The translations under genes were made by a program, and so were the position numbers. The notes beneath the pieces were generated by a model. It had not been told where the DNA came from. It saw nothing but the letters and a program-made list of their open reading frames with translations, and searched no databases. From Terriglobia bacterium (GTDB lineage Bacteria; Acidobacteriota; Terriglobia; Terriglobales; Acidobacteriaceae), in NCBI GenBank assembly GCA_020073215.1, contig JAIQFO010000023.1, positions 1 to 64,000 on the forward strand: DNA of 64,000 bases, written 5' to 3'. Below are positions 20,173 to 30,102 of this stretch, one piece after another (within the stretch, counting starts at the first letter, position 1; the number at the start of each line of letters is the position of its first letter).

Positions 20173-21105
20173 ATGACTGTACCTGAATCGATGACGACCC
20201 CTCCGTGGCTGCTTCTGGTTTTTAGTCTGCCCACCAAGGGCGCCAGTCAACGAGTTGAGGTTTGGCGGAAGCTCCGGCGTTATGGAACGTTGGCCCTTCG
20301 CAGTTCGGGCTACGTATTGCCCAACACTCCGGTGAACCAGGAACGCATGGAGTGGCTGGCCGCGGCCATTCGCACCTACCAGGGGCAGGCATCGGTGGTG
20401 CGGGTACAGGATTTTGATGATTTACCGGCAGAGCATTTGAAGAGGCAATTCATCGAAGCCAGGTCCAGTGACTACCAGAAGCTGTTGCACGAGGCGAAGA
20501 GGCTTCAGGCTCTTTCTCCCGCGCGAAGACCGAGCGGACGCCTGAACCGGATTCGGCGCCGTTTCCTCGAGCTTCAGGATATCGACTTCTTCGAGAATCC
20601 ACTGCGAACCAAGCTTGAGAATTTCCTGGCTGAGGCTGACGAACCGGACAGGGCAAGGCCGGCGCGAAAAGGCAAACGAAACTCCGCGGAGTTCCTCAAC
20701 CGTTTATGGATGACGCGATCTCGTCCGGGCATTGATCGGGTTTCTTCGGCCTGGTTGATCCGGCGTTTCGTTGACCGGAAGGCGCGCTTCGTCTTCGGCG
20801 CTGAACCTGGGGAAAATCCTGAGGCCATTCCTTTCGACATGTTTTGCCCGCAAGGCTTCGGTCACCGTGGAGAGGACTGCACCTTCGAAACCTTGTGCAA
20901 GCAGTTCTCGATCCGGGACAGGAGGGTGAAACGTATCGCCCAGATGATTCACGACGCCGATCTCGGGGACGAAAAGTTTGGACGGCCTGAAGGGCTGGGG
21001 TTGGATCGAGTGCTGAACGGCTGGGCGAAAGAAGACTTGCCCGACGAAGAACTCCTGCAGCGAGGGATGGATCTGATCGAGGGACTGTATCACTCCGGGG
21101 TATGA
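20173..21105 (+). CDS. chrB: Chromate resistance protein ChrB (N- and C-terminal domains)
   Basis: PPWLLLVFSLPTKGASQRVEVWRKLRRYGTLALRSSGYVLPNTP; RPGIDRVSSAWLIRRFVDRKARFVFG. Confidence 0.88.
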   Translation: MTVPESMTTPPWLLLVFSLPTKGASQRVEVWRKLRRYGTLALRSSGYVLPNTPVNQERMEWLAAAIRTYQGQASVVRVQDFDDLPAEHLKRQFIEARSSDYQKLLHEAKRLQALSPARRPSGRLNRIRRRFLELQDIDFFENPLRTKLENFLAEADEPDRARPARKGKRNSAEFLNRLWMTRSRPGIDRVSSAWLIRRFVDRKARFVFGAEPGENPEAIPFDMFCPQGFGHRGEDCTFETLCKQFSIRDRRVKRIAQMIHDADLGDEKFGRPEGLGLDRVLNGWAKEDLPDEELLQRGMDLIEGLYHSGV

Positions 21106-21118
21106 AAGGGAGGTCGCG

Positions 21119-21556
21119 ATGAAGTGGATTACGCGGCGCAATGTCAAGGTGGACCGGGTCGCTTGTCCGTGGCTGATCCGCCGCTTTGTCGACCAGGATG
21201 CACGATTCCTGTTCGTGGAGGAAGCGCAACTGCTGGAGTCGGCGCGTTGCGAGGGCGCGATTCCGTTTGATGCGCCTCGCATCCCTGAAATCAAGCTCAA
21301 CCACAGAGGCGAACGCTGCACCTTCGAGGCGATTCTCGAAGATTATCAACTGCGCGATCCTGCCCTCGCCCAGTTGGCATTGATCGTGCGTGCCGCGGAT
21401 GTGAAAGGACAGGAGCACGCGGCAGGGGAAGGGCTTGGATTGCGGGCCGTGGCCAATGGGTTCTCGGCCATGGGTCTGTCGGACGAGGACCGTCTGGCGC
21501 GGCAATTCCCTGTCTACGACGCGCTCTACGAATACGTGCGAACGCAGGGAAAGTAA
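21119..21556 (+). CDS. Stand-alone ChrB C-terminal domain protein
   Basis: RRNVKVDRVACPWLIRRFVDQDARFLFVEE...EGLGLRAVANGFS. Confidence 0.85.
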   Translation: MKWITRRNVKVDRVACPWLIRRFVDQDARFLFVEEAQLLESARCEGAIPFDAPRIPEIKLNHRGERCTFEAILEDYQLRDPALAQLALIVRAADVKGQEHAAGEGLGLRAVANGFSAMGLSDEDRLARQFPVYDALYEYVRTQGK

Positions 21557-21559
21557 ACC

Positions 21560-22843
21560 ATGCACCATTGCCGAGACCGGTTTCTGATTTACGCTGCGGC
21601 GCTACTGCGCGCGCTCGGGGTGGGGCTGCTCGGGGTGTTGTTGGGCATCGTTCTGTTCCGCGCGGGAGCGTCGTCGCTGCAAATAGGCTTCGTGATTGCC
21701 GCAGGAATTGCCGGCGGAGCAGCAGCAACTTCTGCGGTCAGTTTCTACGGAGACAGGTTCGGAAGACGGCGCACCCTGATCTTCCTTTCCTCGTTGGCGG
21801 CCCTCGGCGGAATTGGCCTCGCGCTTACGCCGCGATTCTCGCTGCTGCTGGCGATTGCGTTTGTCGGAATGCTGAACGGAACGGGGACCGATCGCGGCGC
21901 AGCCTTTGCGGTGGAGCAGGCCATCTTGCCGGGACTGGTATCCGATGCGCACCGGACCTGGGCGCTCTCCTGGTACAACGTCATTCTCGATAGCGGGAGC
22001 GCGGTGGGCGCGCTGGCTGCCGGATTGCCTTTTCTTCTGCAGCGCTGGCTGGCGCTCAACCTGGCAGCGTCCTTTGCGGGCATTTTCTTTGGATACGCCG
22101 CCGTCAACCTGCTCAGCGGAATCTTGTACTTGTTCCTGTCAACGGACGTCGAAGTCGCGTGGTCCACGAGGCAGCGGCCGTTGCATCTCATTTCTGCGCA
22201 GACCGTTTCTCCCCAGACCAGGAGCATCGTTCAGAAGCTGACCGCCCTCTTCTCGCTCGACAGCCTGGGTGGTGGGTTCCTCACCGACGCGCTGGTTTCC
22301 TATTGGTTCTTTCGCCGTTTTGGTATTCCCGAGCATAGTCTGGGTATTCTTTTTTTTGCTCTTCACCTGCTGAATGCAGGCTCTCATCTTGGGGCCGCGT
22401 GGCTGGCGAAAAAGATCGGCCTGCTCAATACCATGGTGTTTACGCATCTGCCGTCCAGTGTTTTCCTGCTTGCGGTGCCGCTCGCGCGATCGTCCAAGGT
22501 TGCGGTTGCGCTCCTGGTAATGCGGGAAGCTTTGGCGGAAATGGACGTGCCCACGCGCCAGTCCTATGTGGCCGCGGTCGTCCGTCCGGAAGAGCGCACC
22601 TTTGCCACCGGGATTACCAATCTGGCTAGAAATGTTTGCTGGGCAATCGGTTCTTCCCTGGCGGGAGTGTCCATGCAGAGCCTGGCTTTCTCGGCGCCCT
22701 TGATTGCCGGAGGAGGTCTCAAGATCGGCTATGACTTTCTTCTTTACCGTGCCTTCCGGCACCTCAAGCCGCCAGAGGAGCAGAGATTCACCGGAGAACA
22801 GGTTGCGACCCGCAATATTGGTCCGGTAGCGCCGAGCGGTTGA
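21560..22843 (+). CDS. MFS transporter
   Basis: About 12 hydrophobic segments; YGDRFGRRRTLIFLSSLAAL motif A-like; REALAEMDVPTRQSYVAAV. Confidence 0.85.
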   Translation: MHHCRDRFLIYAAALLRALGVGLLGVLLGIVLFRAGASSLQIGFVIAAGIAGGAAATSAVSFYGDRFGRRRTLIFLSSLAALGGIGLALTPRFSLLLAIAFVGMLNGTGTDRGAAFAVEQAILPGLVSDAHRTWALSWYNVILDSGSAVGALAAGLPFLLQRWLALNLAASFAGIFFGYAAVNLLSGILYLFLSTDVEVAWSTRQRPLHLISAQTVSPQTRSIVQKLTALFSLDSLGGGFLTDALVSYWFFRRFGIPEHSLGILFFALHLLNAGSHLGAAWLAKKIGLLNTMVFTHLPSSVFLLAVPLARSSKVAVALLVMREALAEMDVPTRQSYVAAVVRPEERTFATGITNLARNVCWAIGSSLAGVSMQSLAFSAPLIAGGGLKIGYDFLLYRAFRHLKPPEEQRFTGEQVATRNIGPVAPSG

Positions 22844-22937
22844 ATCCCCTTAGGAAGGAAAACGGAGGAGTTATGACAACGCGGTGTTTGATCATTTTCT
22901 TCACGGGTAACCAGTCCATTCGCGAAAGGAACAGGAT

Positions 22938-23765
22938 ATGTGCACAGTAAAGATTGCTGTTCTTGCTGCCGTGCTGGTCGGGTTAGCAGCCCTCGTGGCT
23001 TGCAACGATAAGGACACGGACGAGCGGCAAACCACGCCCTCCAAAGTTCTGGCTGGGCAGCAAACCACAACTCAGAAACCCGCCGAGAAACCCGATGCCG
23101 ACGAAGAGGAAGAGGGTGAAGAAGGTCCGGCGACTCCCGCTGCGGTGGCCGCTGAAAAGCCTGCTCCCCGGCAACCCTCCGGTAAGCAGTTCCTCTATGA
23201 CTTCGATGGCGATGCTTCCGCACAACTGCCCGCTAAATTCCATGCTGCCCGCACCGGATCGGGCGCTGAAAGCAAATGGGCGGTGCTGGCCGACCCCACC
23301 GCTCCTTCAAAGCCCAATATTGTTGCCCAGACTTCAGCCGACCAAACCGATTACCGCTTCCCCCTGCTGATCGCCGACGAGGGATCTTTTCAGGACTTGG
23401 AGGTGAGCGTTAGGTTCAAGGCAGTCACTGGAAGCGTTGACCGGGCAGCAGGATTGGTTTTCCGCCTCAAAGACCCGAACAACTATTACGTCGTTCGTGC
23501 CAACGCTTTGGAGAACAATTACCGCCTCTATCGCTTGGTCAACGGCAGGCGGAGCCAGTTTGCGGGAGCCAACCTCAATGTCACCTCGGGAGAATGGCAC
23601 GAACTTCGGGTGGAGGCCGCGGGCAACAGGATCACTTGTTACTACGACGGCGCCAAGAAAATCGAGGCTACAGACAACACGTTCAAGGATGCAGGAAAAG
23701 TTGGCTTGTGGACCAAGGCCGATTCAGTCACATATTTTGACGACTTGAAGGTCACGGCGAAGTGA
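22938..23765 (+). CDS. Secreted/lipoprotein with LamG/DUF1080-like domain
   Basis: Signal with VGLAALVAC lipobox-like; VRFKAVTGSVDRAAGLVFRLKDPNNYYVVRANALENNYRLYRLVNGRR. Confidence 0.7.
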   Translation: MCTVKIAVLAAVLVGLAALVACNDKDTDERQTTPSKVLAGQQTTTQKPAEKPDADEEEEGEEGPATPAAVAAEKPAPRQPSGKQFLYDFDGDASAQLPAKFHAARTGSGAESKWAVLADPTAPSKPNIVAQTSADQTDYRFPLLIADEGSFQDLEVSVRFKAVTGSVDRAAGLVFRLKDPNNYYVVRANALENNYRLYRLVNGRRSQFAGANLNVTSGEWHELRVEAAGNRITCYYDGAKKIEATDNTFKDAGKVGLWTKADSVTYFDDLKVTAK

Positions 23766-23893
23766 CGGAGTAAATGGATCAAGGGAATCCGAATGCACTG
23801 CAAATTACCAATGTTCGGTCTGATCGCAGCTCCCGCGATTTCGTCCCATAAGCGGAGAGCTGCCCCATGCCACCTCGCCAATTGGAGGAGTCA

Positions 23894-24826
23894 ATGAAGA
23901 TTACAAAGCTGTCATCGACCTGGAGAAGCACTTTAGCCGCGGTAATCATGCTTGTCGTCTCCCTAGCAGCAAACTCTCCGGCCCAGGCCACGGGAAACCA
24001 GAAGGTGGCAGGGGAATGGAAAACCGTCGAAGATGTCTTCGGATTTCCAGGAGCCAACCTGCCTGGAGGAGTGATCCGTTTCAACATGCCGCGCAAGGAC
24101 CTTCATGTAACCTTGGCCGGCACCGAAATCAAGCCCGGTCTTGCCCTCGGCGCGTGGGCAGCCTTCCACCATGTCGGCGCCAACGATGCGATGGTGATGG
24201 GCGATCTCGTCCTCACCGAAGACGAAGTCGCTCCGGTGGTGAAGGCCCTGCTGGATGGAGGAGTCGAAGTCACCGCCATCCACAACCATCTCATCGGCGA
24301 ATCGCCGAAGCTGATCTACCTTCACATGGGCGGGCATGGTGACCCGGTAAAGATGGCCCAGACGATCAAGCATGCGGTTGGGCTAACCAAATCACCCCTC
24401 CCCACGGGCGGCAGCGCAAAAGAAACCGCGGATATTGGATTCGACGTGGCCGCGGTCGAGAAGATCATGGGTCGCCAAGGTAACGTGAGCGGCGGAGTGC
24501 TGCACTTCAACGCGCCACGCGCGGAGAAGCTCACCGAGGAAGGCATGGATACACCGCCCTCGATGGGGGCGGGCACCGCCATCAATTTCCAGCCCACCGG
24601 AAATGGGCGCGCGGCCATAGCTGGGGATTTCGCATTGACGGGGAAAGAAGTTGGTCCCGTTATGAAGGTTCTGCATGACAACGGTGTTCAAACGGTTGCT
24701 CTACACAGCCATGCGCTCGATGACGTACCCAGGCTCTTCTATATGCACTTCTGGGCGAACGACGACGCCCTGAAGCTGGCGAGGGTTCTGCGCGGCGCAC
24801 TCGACCAGACGAACTCGGAAAAATGA
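23894..24826 (+). CDS. DUF1259 (LppY/LpqO-like) protein, two repeats
   Basis: Duplicated FNMPRKDLHVTLAGTEI...GDLVLTEDEVAPVVKALLDGGVEVTAIHNH and FNAPRAEKL...GDFALTGKEVGPVMKVLHDNGVQTVALHSH. Confidence 0.8.
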   Translation: MKITKLSSTWRSTLAAVIMLVVSLAANSPAQATGNQKVAGEWKTVEDVFGFPGANLPGGVIRFNMPRKDLHVTLAGTEIKPGLALGAWAAFHHVGANDAMVMGDLVLTEDEVAPVVKALLDGGVEVTAIHNHLIGESPKLIYLHMGGHGDPVKMAQTIKHAVGLTKSPLPTGGSAKETADIGFDVAAVEKIMGRQGNVSGGVLHFNAPRAEKLTEEGMDTPPSMGAGTAINFQPTGNGRAAIAGDFALTGKEVGPVMKVLHDNGVQTVALHSHALDDVPRLFYMHFWANDDALKLARVLRGALDQTNSEK

Positions 24827-25977
24827 CACCGGAAACCACCTCGATATCACCCGAGCCGTCGAGGGTGTCATTCCCTCGATTCGTCGGATATTTCCTGTGG
24901 CTCGGGACCGTGGGCTTCGGCGGACCGATTGCCCTTGCCGGACACATGCAGCAGGATCTGGTGGACAGTCATGGCTGGGTCCGCAAGGAAGACTACCTCG
25001 AGGGTCTGGCGCTGGCGCAACTGGCGCCGGGCCCGCTCGCCGCCCAGCTTGCGATTTATCTCGGATACATTCGCGCAGGAGTCCTCGGAGCTACCGCCGT
25101 GGGTGTGGCGTTCATTCTGCCTTCTTTCCTGATGGTGCTGGGACTCTCGGCAGCCTATGTTCGCTTCGGAGGGCTGCCATGGATGCAGGGAATGTTTTAC
25201 GGAATCGGCGCGGCCGTGATCGGGATCATCGCCCGATCTGCGTTTAAGCTGACCCGACTCACCCTCGGAAGAGACAAGTTGCTGTGGGGAACATTCGCCG
25301 TTCTGGGGATCTCCACCGCATGGACTTCAAAAGAAATCATCTGGCTCTTTTTGTTGGGCGGGGTTGTGAACGTTGTGGCCAAAGCCTTGCCGGGTCGTCA
25401 GTATGCTCGTGTTGCCGCCTCCTCCCTGATTCCAGTCCTAACCGCCGGGACGAACAGCACGCTGCTGCAAATTTTTCTGTACTTCGCCAAGGCGGGAATG
25501 TTCGTGTTCGGAAGCGGACTCGCCGTAGTACCGTTCTTATACAGCGGCACGGTACAAGGGCATCATTGGCTGACCGACCAGCAGTTCGTTGATGCGGTCG
25601 CCGTGGCGATGATCACGCCCGGGCCTGTGGTCATCACCGTCGCCTTTATCGGCTACCTGGCCGCTGGAGTAGCGGGGGCGACGGCAGCCGCGCTGGGAAT
25701 ATTCTTGCCTGTCTATCTTGTAGTTCTGCTCCTGGCGCCGTCGTACAAACGCTGGGCGAAAAACCCTCAGTTGAATGCGTTCGTGCGCGGAGTGACTGCG
25801 GCCGCCACCGGCGCGATTGCCGGCGCTGTCGTTGTTCTCGCGCGCCGCTCGCTGTACGATCTGCCTACCTTCTTGATTTGTGCTGTCAGTCTTGCCGTAC
25901 TGTTCCGGTGGAAGGTTCCTGAGCCGGCTCTCATTGCCTGCGCAGCGGTCGCAGGGCTTGTTCTCCGGCATGGCTAG
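24823..25977 (+). CDS. chrA: Chromate efflux transporter ChrA
   Basis: FVGYFLWLGTVGFGGPIALAGHMQQDLVDSHGWVRKEDYLEGLALAQLAPGPLAAQLAIYLGY; second CHR half FAKAGMFVFGSGLAVVPFL; overlaps the upstream gene by 4 nt. Confidence 0.95.
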   Translation: MTPETTSISPEPSRVSFPRFVGYFLWLGTVGFGGPIALAGHMQQDLVDSHGWVRKEDYLEGLALAQLAPGPLAAQLAIYLGYIRAGVLGATAVGVAFILPSFLMVLGLSAAYVRFGGLPWMQGMFYGIGAAVIGIIARSAFKLTRLTLGRDKLLWGTFAVLGISTAWTSKEIIWLFLLGGVVNVVAKALPGRQYARVAASSLIPVLTAGTNSTLLQIFLYFAKAGMFVFGSGLAVVPFLYSGTVQGHHWLTDQQFVDAVAVAMITPGPVVITVAFIGYLAAGVAGATAAALGIFLPVYLVVLLLAPSYKRWAKNPQLNAFVRGVTAAATGAIAGAVVVLARRSLYDLPTFLICAVSLAVLFRWKVPEPALIACAAVAGLVLRHG

Positions 25978-26022
25978 AACAGCTTGCGGAAAAAGTCGGT
26001 GTTGTACTTGATTTTGGGTGGA

Positions 26023-26095
26023 GCAGCGGTTTACCGCTGCAGTAAGTGCATGGTTTTGAATCCGGCTTTAGCCGCTGAGGGCACGGCCCTCGCTC
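26023..26095. repeat. Tandem hairpin-forming intergenic elements between chrA and leuS
   Basis: gcagcggt-tt-accgctgc (26023-26040) and gagggc-acg-gccctc (about 26079-26093). Confidence 0.6.
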
Positions 26096-26257
26096 ACAGA
26101 CGATTTTTTCCCGCAATGTGGAACCCGTTTCGAGGCGGAGTTAGGGGAAAGCCCCCTCCAACTAGGTTCACGCCAGTCCGCACCACCCCACACACGCCGG
26201 ACACCCGCTTGGGCGTTGTAAAATCGTGGATTACTCATTACCGGACTACCCTTATCT

Positions 26258-28867
26258 ATGCCACAGGAAGACAAACCGATCCCCACCGCGCGCCCCGAGC
26301 GTATCGATGAGCGCTACGATGCGCAGCGCATTGAACAGAAGTGGACTGAACGCTGGCAGAGCGATCCGTCGCTGTATGCCGCCGAGGCGCACTCGACCAA
26401 GCCGAAGTTCTACGTGTTGGAGATGCTTCCCTACCCGTCCGGCGCGCTGCACATGGGACACGTGCGCAATTACTCCATCGGCGACGCGCTGGCTCGCTAC
26501 ATGTGGATGAACGGCTATAACGTGCTCCATCCCATGGGCTGGGATTCTTTCGGATTGCCGGCCGAGAATGCCGCGATCAAGAACAACACTCCGCCTCGCA
26601 AATGGACTCTTGCCAATATCGCCGCCATGAAGGTCCAGATGAAGCGCCTGGGGTTCGCGTATGACTGGTCGCGCGAAGTTACGACCTGTCTGCCGGAGTA
26701 CTACCGCTGGAACCAGTGGTTCTTCCTGAAGCTTTACGAGTTGGGACTCGCTTATCGCAAGAATAGCAAAGTGAACTGGTGTCCGGTGTGCTGCACGGTG
26801 CTGGCCAACGAACAGGTTGTAAATGGGATGTGCTGGCGGCATGAGGACACTCCGGTTGAACAGCGTGAACTGGAGCAGTGGTTTTTGCGGATCACGAAAT
26901 ACGCCGACGAGCTACTGCGCGATCTGGAAAAACTGCCGGGGTGGCCGGAAAAAGTCCGCATCATGCAGCAGAACTGGATCGGGCGCAGTGAAGGCACGCT
27001 GGTGGATTTCGATCTGGGTGGAACCGTGGGCCCGGCGGGTTCGACGATCACCGTGTTCACCACGCGCGTGGATACGATCTATGGCGCGACCTCGGTGCAG
27101 TTGGCGCCGGAGCATCCGATTGTGGCGGATATCGCCGCCCGCAATCCCGATTTGCGGGGCAAAGTCGACCAACTGATCGCCGAACAACGCCGGGCGAAAG
27201 AAGCGGGCGACATCGGCGCCATCGAAAAGCACGGCATCTTCACCGGACGGTATGCCAAGAATCCGTACAACGGAGAAGCGTTGCCGGTGTGGGTGGCGAA
27301 CTACATCCTGATGGACTACGGCACCGGCGCCATCATGAGCGTTCCGGCGCACGATGAGCGTGATTATGAATTCGCCCAGAAGTACAAGCTGGAGATCCGG
27401 CTGGTCATTCTGCCGCAATCGAGCGATCCGGAAGAAACCATGGTGGAACCCCCGCTGCCCTTTACGACCAAAGACGGAATCGTGGTGAATTCGGGCGAGT
27501 TCAACGGGCTGAGCTGCGAGGACGCAATGAAGAAGATGTCGGCGCGCGCCGAAGAAAAAGGCTTTGGCAAGGCGACCGTCACCTTCCGAATCAAAGATTG
27601 GGGCATCTCGCGGCAACGTTACTGGGGCACGCCCATTCCCATCGTGTACTGCGAGAAAGACGGCGTCGTGCCGGTCGCGGAAAAGGATCTGCCCGTGATT
27701 TTGCCCGACAATGTGCCCATCACGCTGGCCGGCGGATCGCCTTTAGCGAGCGTGCCGGAGTTTCTGAACACCACCTGTCCGAAATGTGGCGGCCCGGCGC
27801 GGCGCGAGACCGACACCATGGATACGTTCGTCGATTCGTCGTGGTACTTCTACCGCTACGCCGACGCGCGGAATGACAAGGCGCCGTTCGACAGCGAAAA
27901 GATCGCGTACTGGTTCGGAAAGGATGGCATTGATCAGTACATTGGCGGCGTCGAACATGCCATTCTCCACCTTATTTATTCGCGCTTCTGGACCAAGTTC
28001 ATGCGTGACATGGGCCTGGTGAAAAACGACGAGCCGGTTGCGCGCTTATTCACCCAAGGGATGGTGATCAAAGACGGCGCCAAAATGTCGAAGAATCTGG
28101 GAAACGTAGTGTCGCCGGATGAAATGGTGGCGCGCTACGGGGCCGATGCAGCCCGCCTGTACAGCTTGTTCGCGGCGCCTCCCGATCGCGACCTTGACTG
28201 GCAGGATTCAGGGATTGAAGGCATTCAGCGGTTCCTCGGGCGCGTGTACCGGTTCTATCTGCGGAATCCCCCTGTAGAGACGCGGCTCGCCGCGTCTCCG
28301 GCGGCGGAGACTACAAGGCAGGCGGAGACGGGCCAAGCCCCGTCTCTACAGCCGTTATCGCCCCCAGCGCGCGCCCTCCAGCGCAAACTGCACCAGACCA
28401 TCCAGCGCGTGAGCCACGACTTCCAGGGCCGGTGGCACTTCAACACTTGCATCGCGGCCATCATGGGACTGGTGAATGAGATGTATGCAGCCGAGGATGC
28501 CATTGCTGCCGGGCAGGTCCCCGCATCGCTGATCGCCAACGTGCAGCGCAACATCGCACTGCTGCTGGCCCCGATGGCGCCTTATCTGGCGCATGAATTG
28601 TGGGAGATGGCTGGCGAGACGTGCAATCTGCTGAAGGCTCCCTGGCCGAAATTTGACCCGGCGCTGGCGGCGGAAGAGGAGATCGAGATTCCCGTGCAGG
28701 TCAATGGCAAGCTGCGGAGCGTGGTGGTTGTGCCGGCGAGTGCGACCGAGGACCAAATCAAGCAGGCCGCGCTGGCGAACGAAAAAGTAAAAGGGGCGAT
28801 CGCTGGCAAGCAGGTGGTAAAGGTGATCGTCGTGCCGAAAAAACTCGTGAATATCGTTGTCCGATAG
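26258..28867 (+). CDS. leuS: Leucine--tRNA ligase
   Basis: [38 protein letters not shown] (KMSKS). Confidence 0.97.
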   Translation: MPQEDKPIPTARPERIDERYDAQRIEQKWTERWQSDPSLYAAEAHSTKPKFYVLEMLPYPSGALHMGHVRNYSIGDALARYMWMNGYNVLHPMGWDSFGLPAENAAIKNNTPPRKWTLANIAAMKVQMKRLGFAYDWSREVTTCLPEYYRWNQWFFLKLYELGLAYRKNSKVNWCPVCCTVLANEQVVNGMCWRHEDTPVEQRELEQWFLRITKYADELLRDLEKLPGWPEKVRIMQQNWIGRSEGTLVDFDLGGTVGPAGSTITVFTTRVDTIYGATSVQLAPEHPIVADIAARNPDLRGKVDQLIAEQRRAKEAGDIGAIEKHGIFTGRYAKNPYNGEALPVWVANYILMDYGTGAIMSVPAHDERDYEFAQKYKLEIRLVILPQSSDPEETMVEPPLPFTTKDGIVVNSGEFNGLSCEDAMKKMSARAEEKGFGKATVTFRIKDWGISRQRYWGTPIPIVYCEKDGVVPVAEKDLPVILPDNVPITLAGGSPLASVPEFLNTTCPKCGGPARRETDTMDTFVDSSWYFYRYADARNDKAPFDSEKIAYWFGKDGIDQYIGGVEHAILHLIYSRFWTKFMRDMGLVKNDEPVARLFTQGMVIKDGAKMSKNLGNVVSPDEMVARYGADAARLYSLFAAPPDRDLDWQDSGIEGIQRFLGRVYRFYLRNPPVETRLAASPAAETTRQAETGQAPSLQPLSPPARALQRKLHQTIQRVSHDFQGRWHFNTCIAAIMGLVNEMYAAEDAIAAGQVPASLIANVQRNIALLLAPMAPYLAHELWEMAGETCNLLKAPWPKFDPALAAEEEIEIPVQVNGKLRSVVVVPASATEDQIKQAALANEKVKGAIAGKQVVKVIVVPKKLVNIVVR
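28273..28350. repeat. Family A palindromic element, 78 bp, in frame within leuS
   Basis: TGTAGAGACG ... CGTCTCTACA terminal inverted repeats; inner hairpins gagacgcgg-ctcg-ccgcgtctc and gagacggg-ccaagc-cccgtctc; length is 26 codons. Confidence 0.9.
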
Positions 28868-28978
28868 ACATGACCGCTGTTCTGGCAAACAGACCTATCC
28901 CGCCCTGGCAAAGGAGTATGTACCTGACGCGTACGAGGTCAATCTCCTGACTTAGTTCGCTGTGGCTTGTTGTAACTA

Positions 28979-29007
28979 TTTACAAGCCATCGGGGTGCGC
29001 TTACATT
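28979..29007 (+). promoter_or_regulatory. Sigma70-like promoter TTTACA-N17-TACATT
   Basis: 30 nt before the start at 29037; same boxes and spacing upstream of the paralogue. Confidence 0.6.
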
Positions 29008-29036
29008 GGACAGTCCGGCCTCACGGAGAAGTGTCT

Positions 29037-29954
29037 ATGATCCCCTCGATCAAACATCGCCTTGCGTCGCTGCTGTTCTTGGCTTTGGCGGTCACCAGTG
29101 CCCTGGCACAAGAAAAGGTTACGGCGGATGACATACTCCAGCGTCACCTGGATTCGATTGGAACCTCGACAGTCCGGACCGCCGCCAAGACCCGCGTGGT
29201 AGAAGCGAAGGCCTCGTACCGGGTGCTATTGGGTGGCACCCCGGTGCAATACGATGGCAAAGCCGTCATGGTGTCTGGTGGTAACAAGCTGCACATGCTG
29301 CTGAAGATCAATGCTCCGCAATACACGGGCGAGCGGTTCATCCGAGACGGTGACAAGACCAGCGTCGAGGCGACCTATGCCAATAAGACTCGATCGGAGT
29401 TGGGAACGCTGTTGCAAGCGGACGACACTCCGATTCGCGAGGGTCTGATCGGCGGAGTTCTTAACACGGCTTGGCCTCTGTTCGATTTGGGCTCTCACAA
29501 AGGGAAGATCCAATACCAGGGCTTGAAGAGAATCGACGGGACCGACTTGCACGTAGTCCGGTATCAGCCCGGTAAAAACACTGGGTTCGAGATTACGTTG
29601 TATTTCGACCCGCAAACGCTTCGTCACGTACGAACTGTTTATCTGGAAGACCGAGCAACGGGAATCACGACAAGTCCCTTCAGAGACACCGTCGCACCGC
29701 CTTCAAGAAGAAATCCGGAGCGACTGAACGGTCCCGACGCAAGGAGTGCCAGGTTGGGGCCGACATGGTGGAGAATCGAAGAGCAATTCGGCAACTTCAT
29801 GACTATCGATGGGTTGACGCTGCCCACGCATTACGATCTACGCTTCCAACGGCAACTGCCCAGTAGGTCGATCCAGACGATCGAATGGGATGTCACAACC
29901 ACCCGCGTGCTGAGCAACGTTTCGGTTGACTCTCGCAACTTCCAGATCCACTGA
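29037..29954 (+). CDS. Secreted hypothetical protein (tandem paralogue 1)
   Basis: Signal peptide; ADDILQRHLDSIGTSTVRTAAKTRVVE...; similar to 30064-30975. Confidence 0.8.
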   Translation: MIPSIKHRLASLLFLALAVTSALAQEKVTADDILQRHLDSIGTSTVRTAAKTRVVEAKASYRVLLGGTPVQYDGKAVMVSGGNKLHMLLKINAPQYTGERFIRDGDKTSVEATYANKTRSELGTLLQADDTPIREGLIGGVLNTAWPLFDLGSHKGKIQYQGLKRIDGTDLHVVRYQPGKNTGFEITLYFDPQTLRHVRTVYLEDRATGITTSPFRDTVAPPSRRNPERLNGPDARSARLGPTWWRIEEQFGNFMTIDGLTLPTHYDLRFQRQLPSRSIQTIEWDVTTTRVLSNVSVDSRNFQIH

Positions 29955-30036
29955 ATGCGGCTGAATATAGACTGCCGCAATTGACCCGCGTTACTACGCC
30001 CCCTATCTGGCCGTTCTGGTCAGTTCTTAATTTTCA

Positions 30037-30065
30037 TTTACACGCACGTGCGGCGCGAGTACATT
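30037..30065 (+). promoter_or_regulatory. Sigma70-like promoter TTTACA-N17-TACATT
   Basis: Same boxes and spacing as 28979-29007. Confidence 0.6.
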
Positions 30066-30102
30066 GCAGTGTTCGGCCGGTGTCCGGCAGGAAGGAGTGG
30101 AC

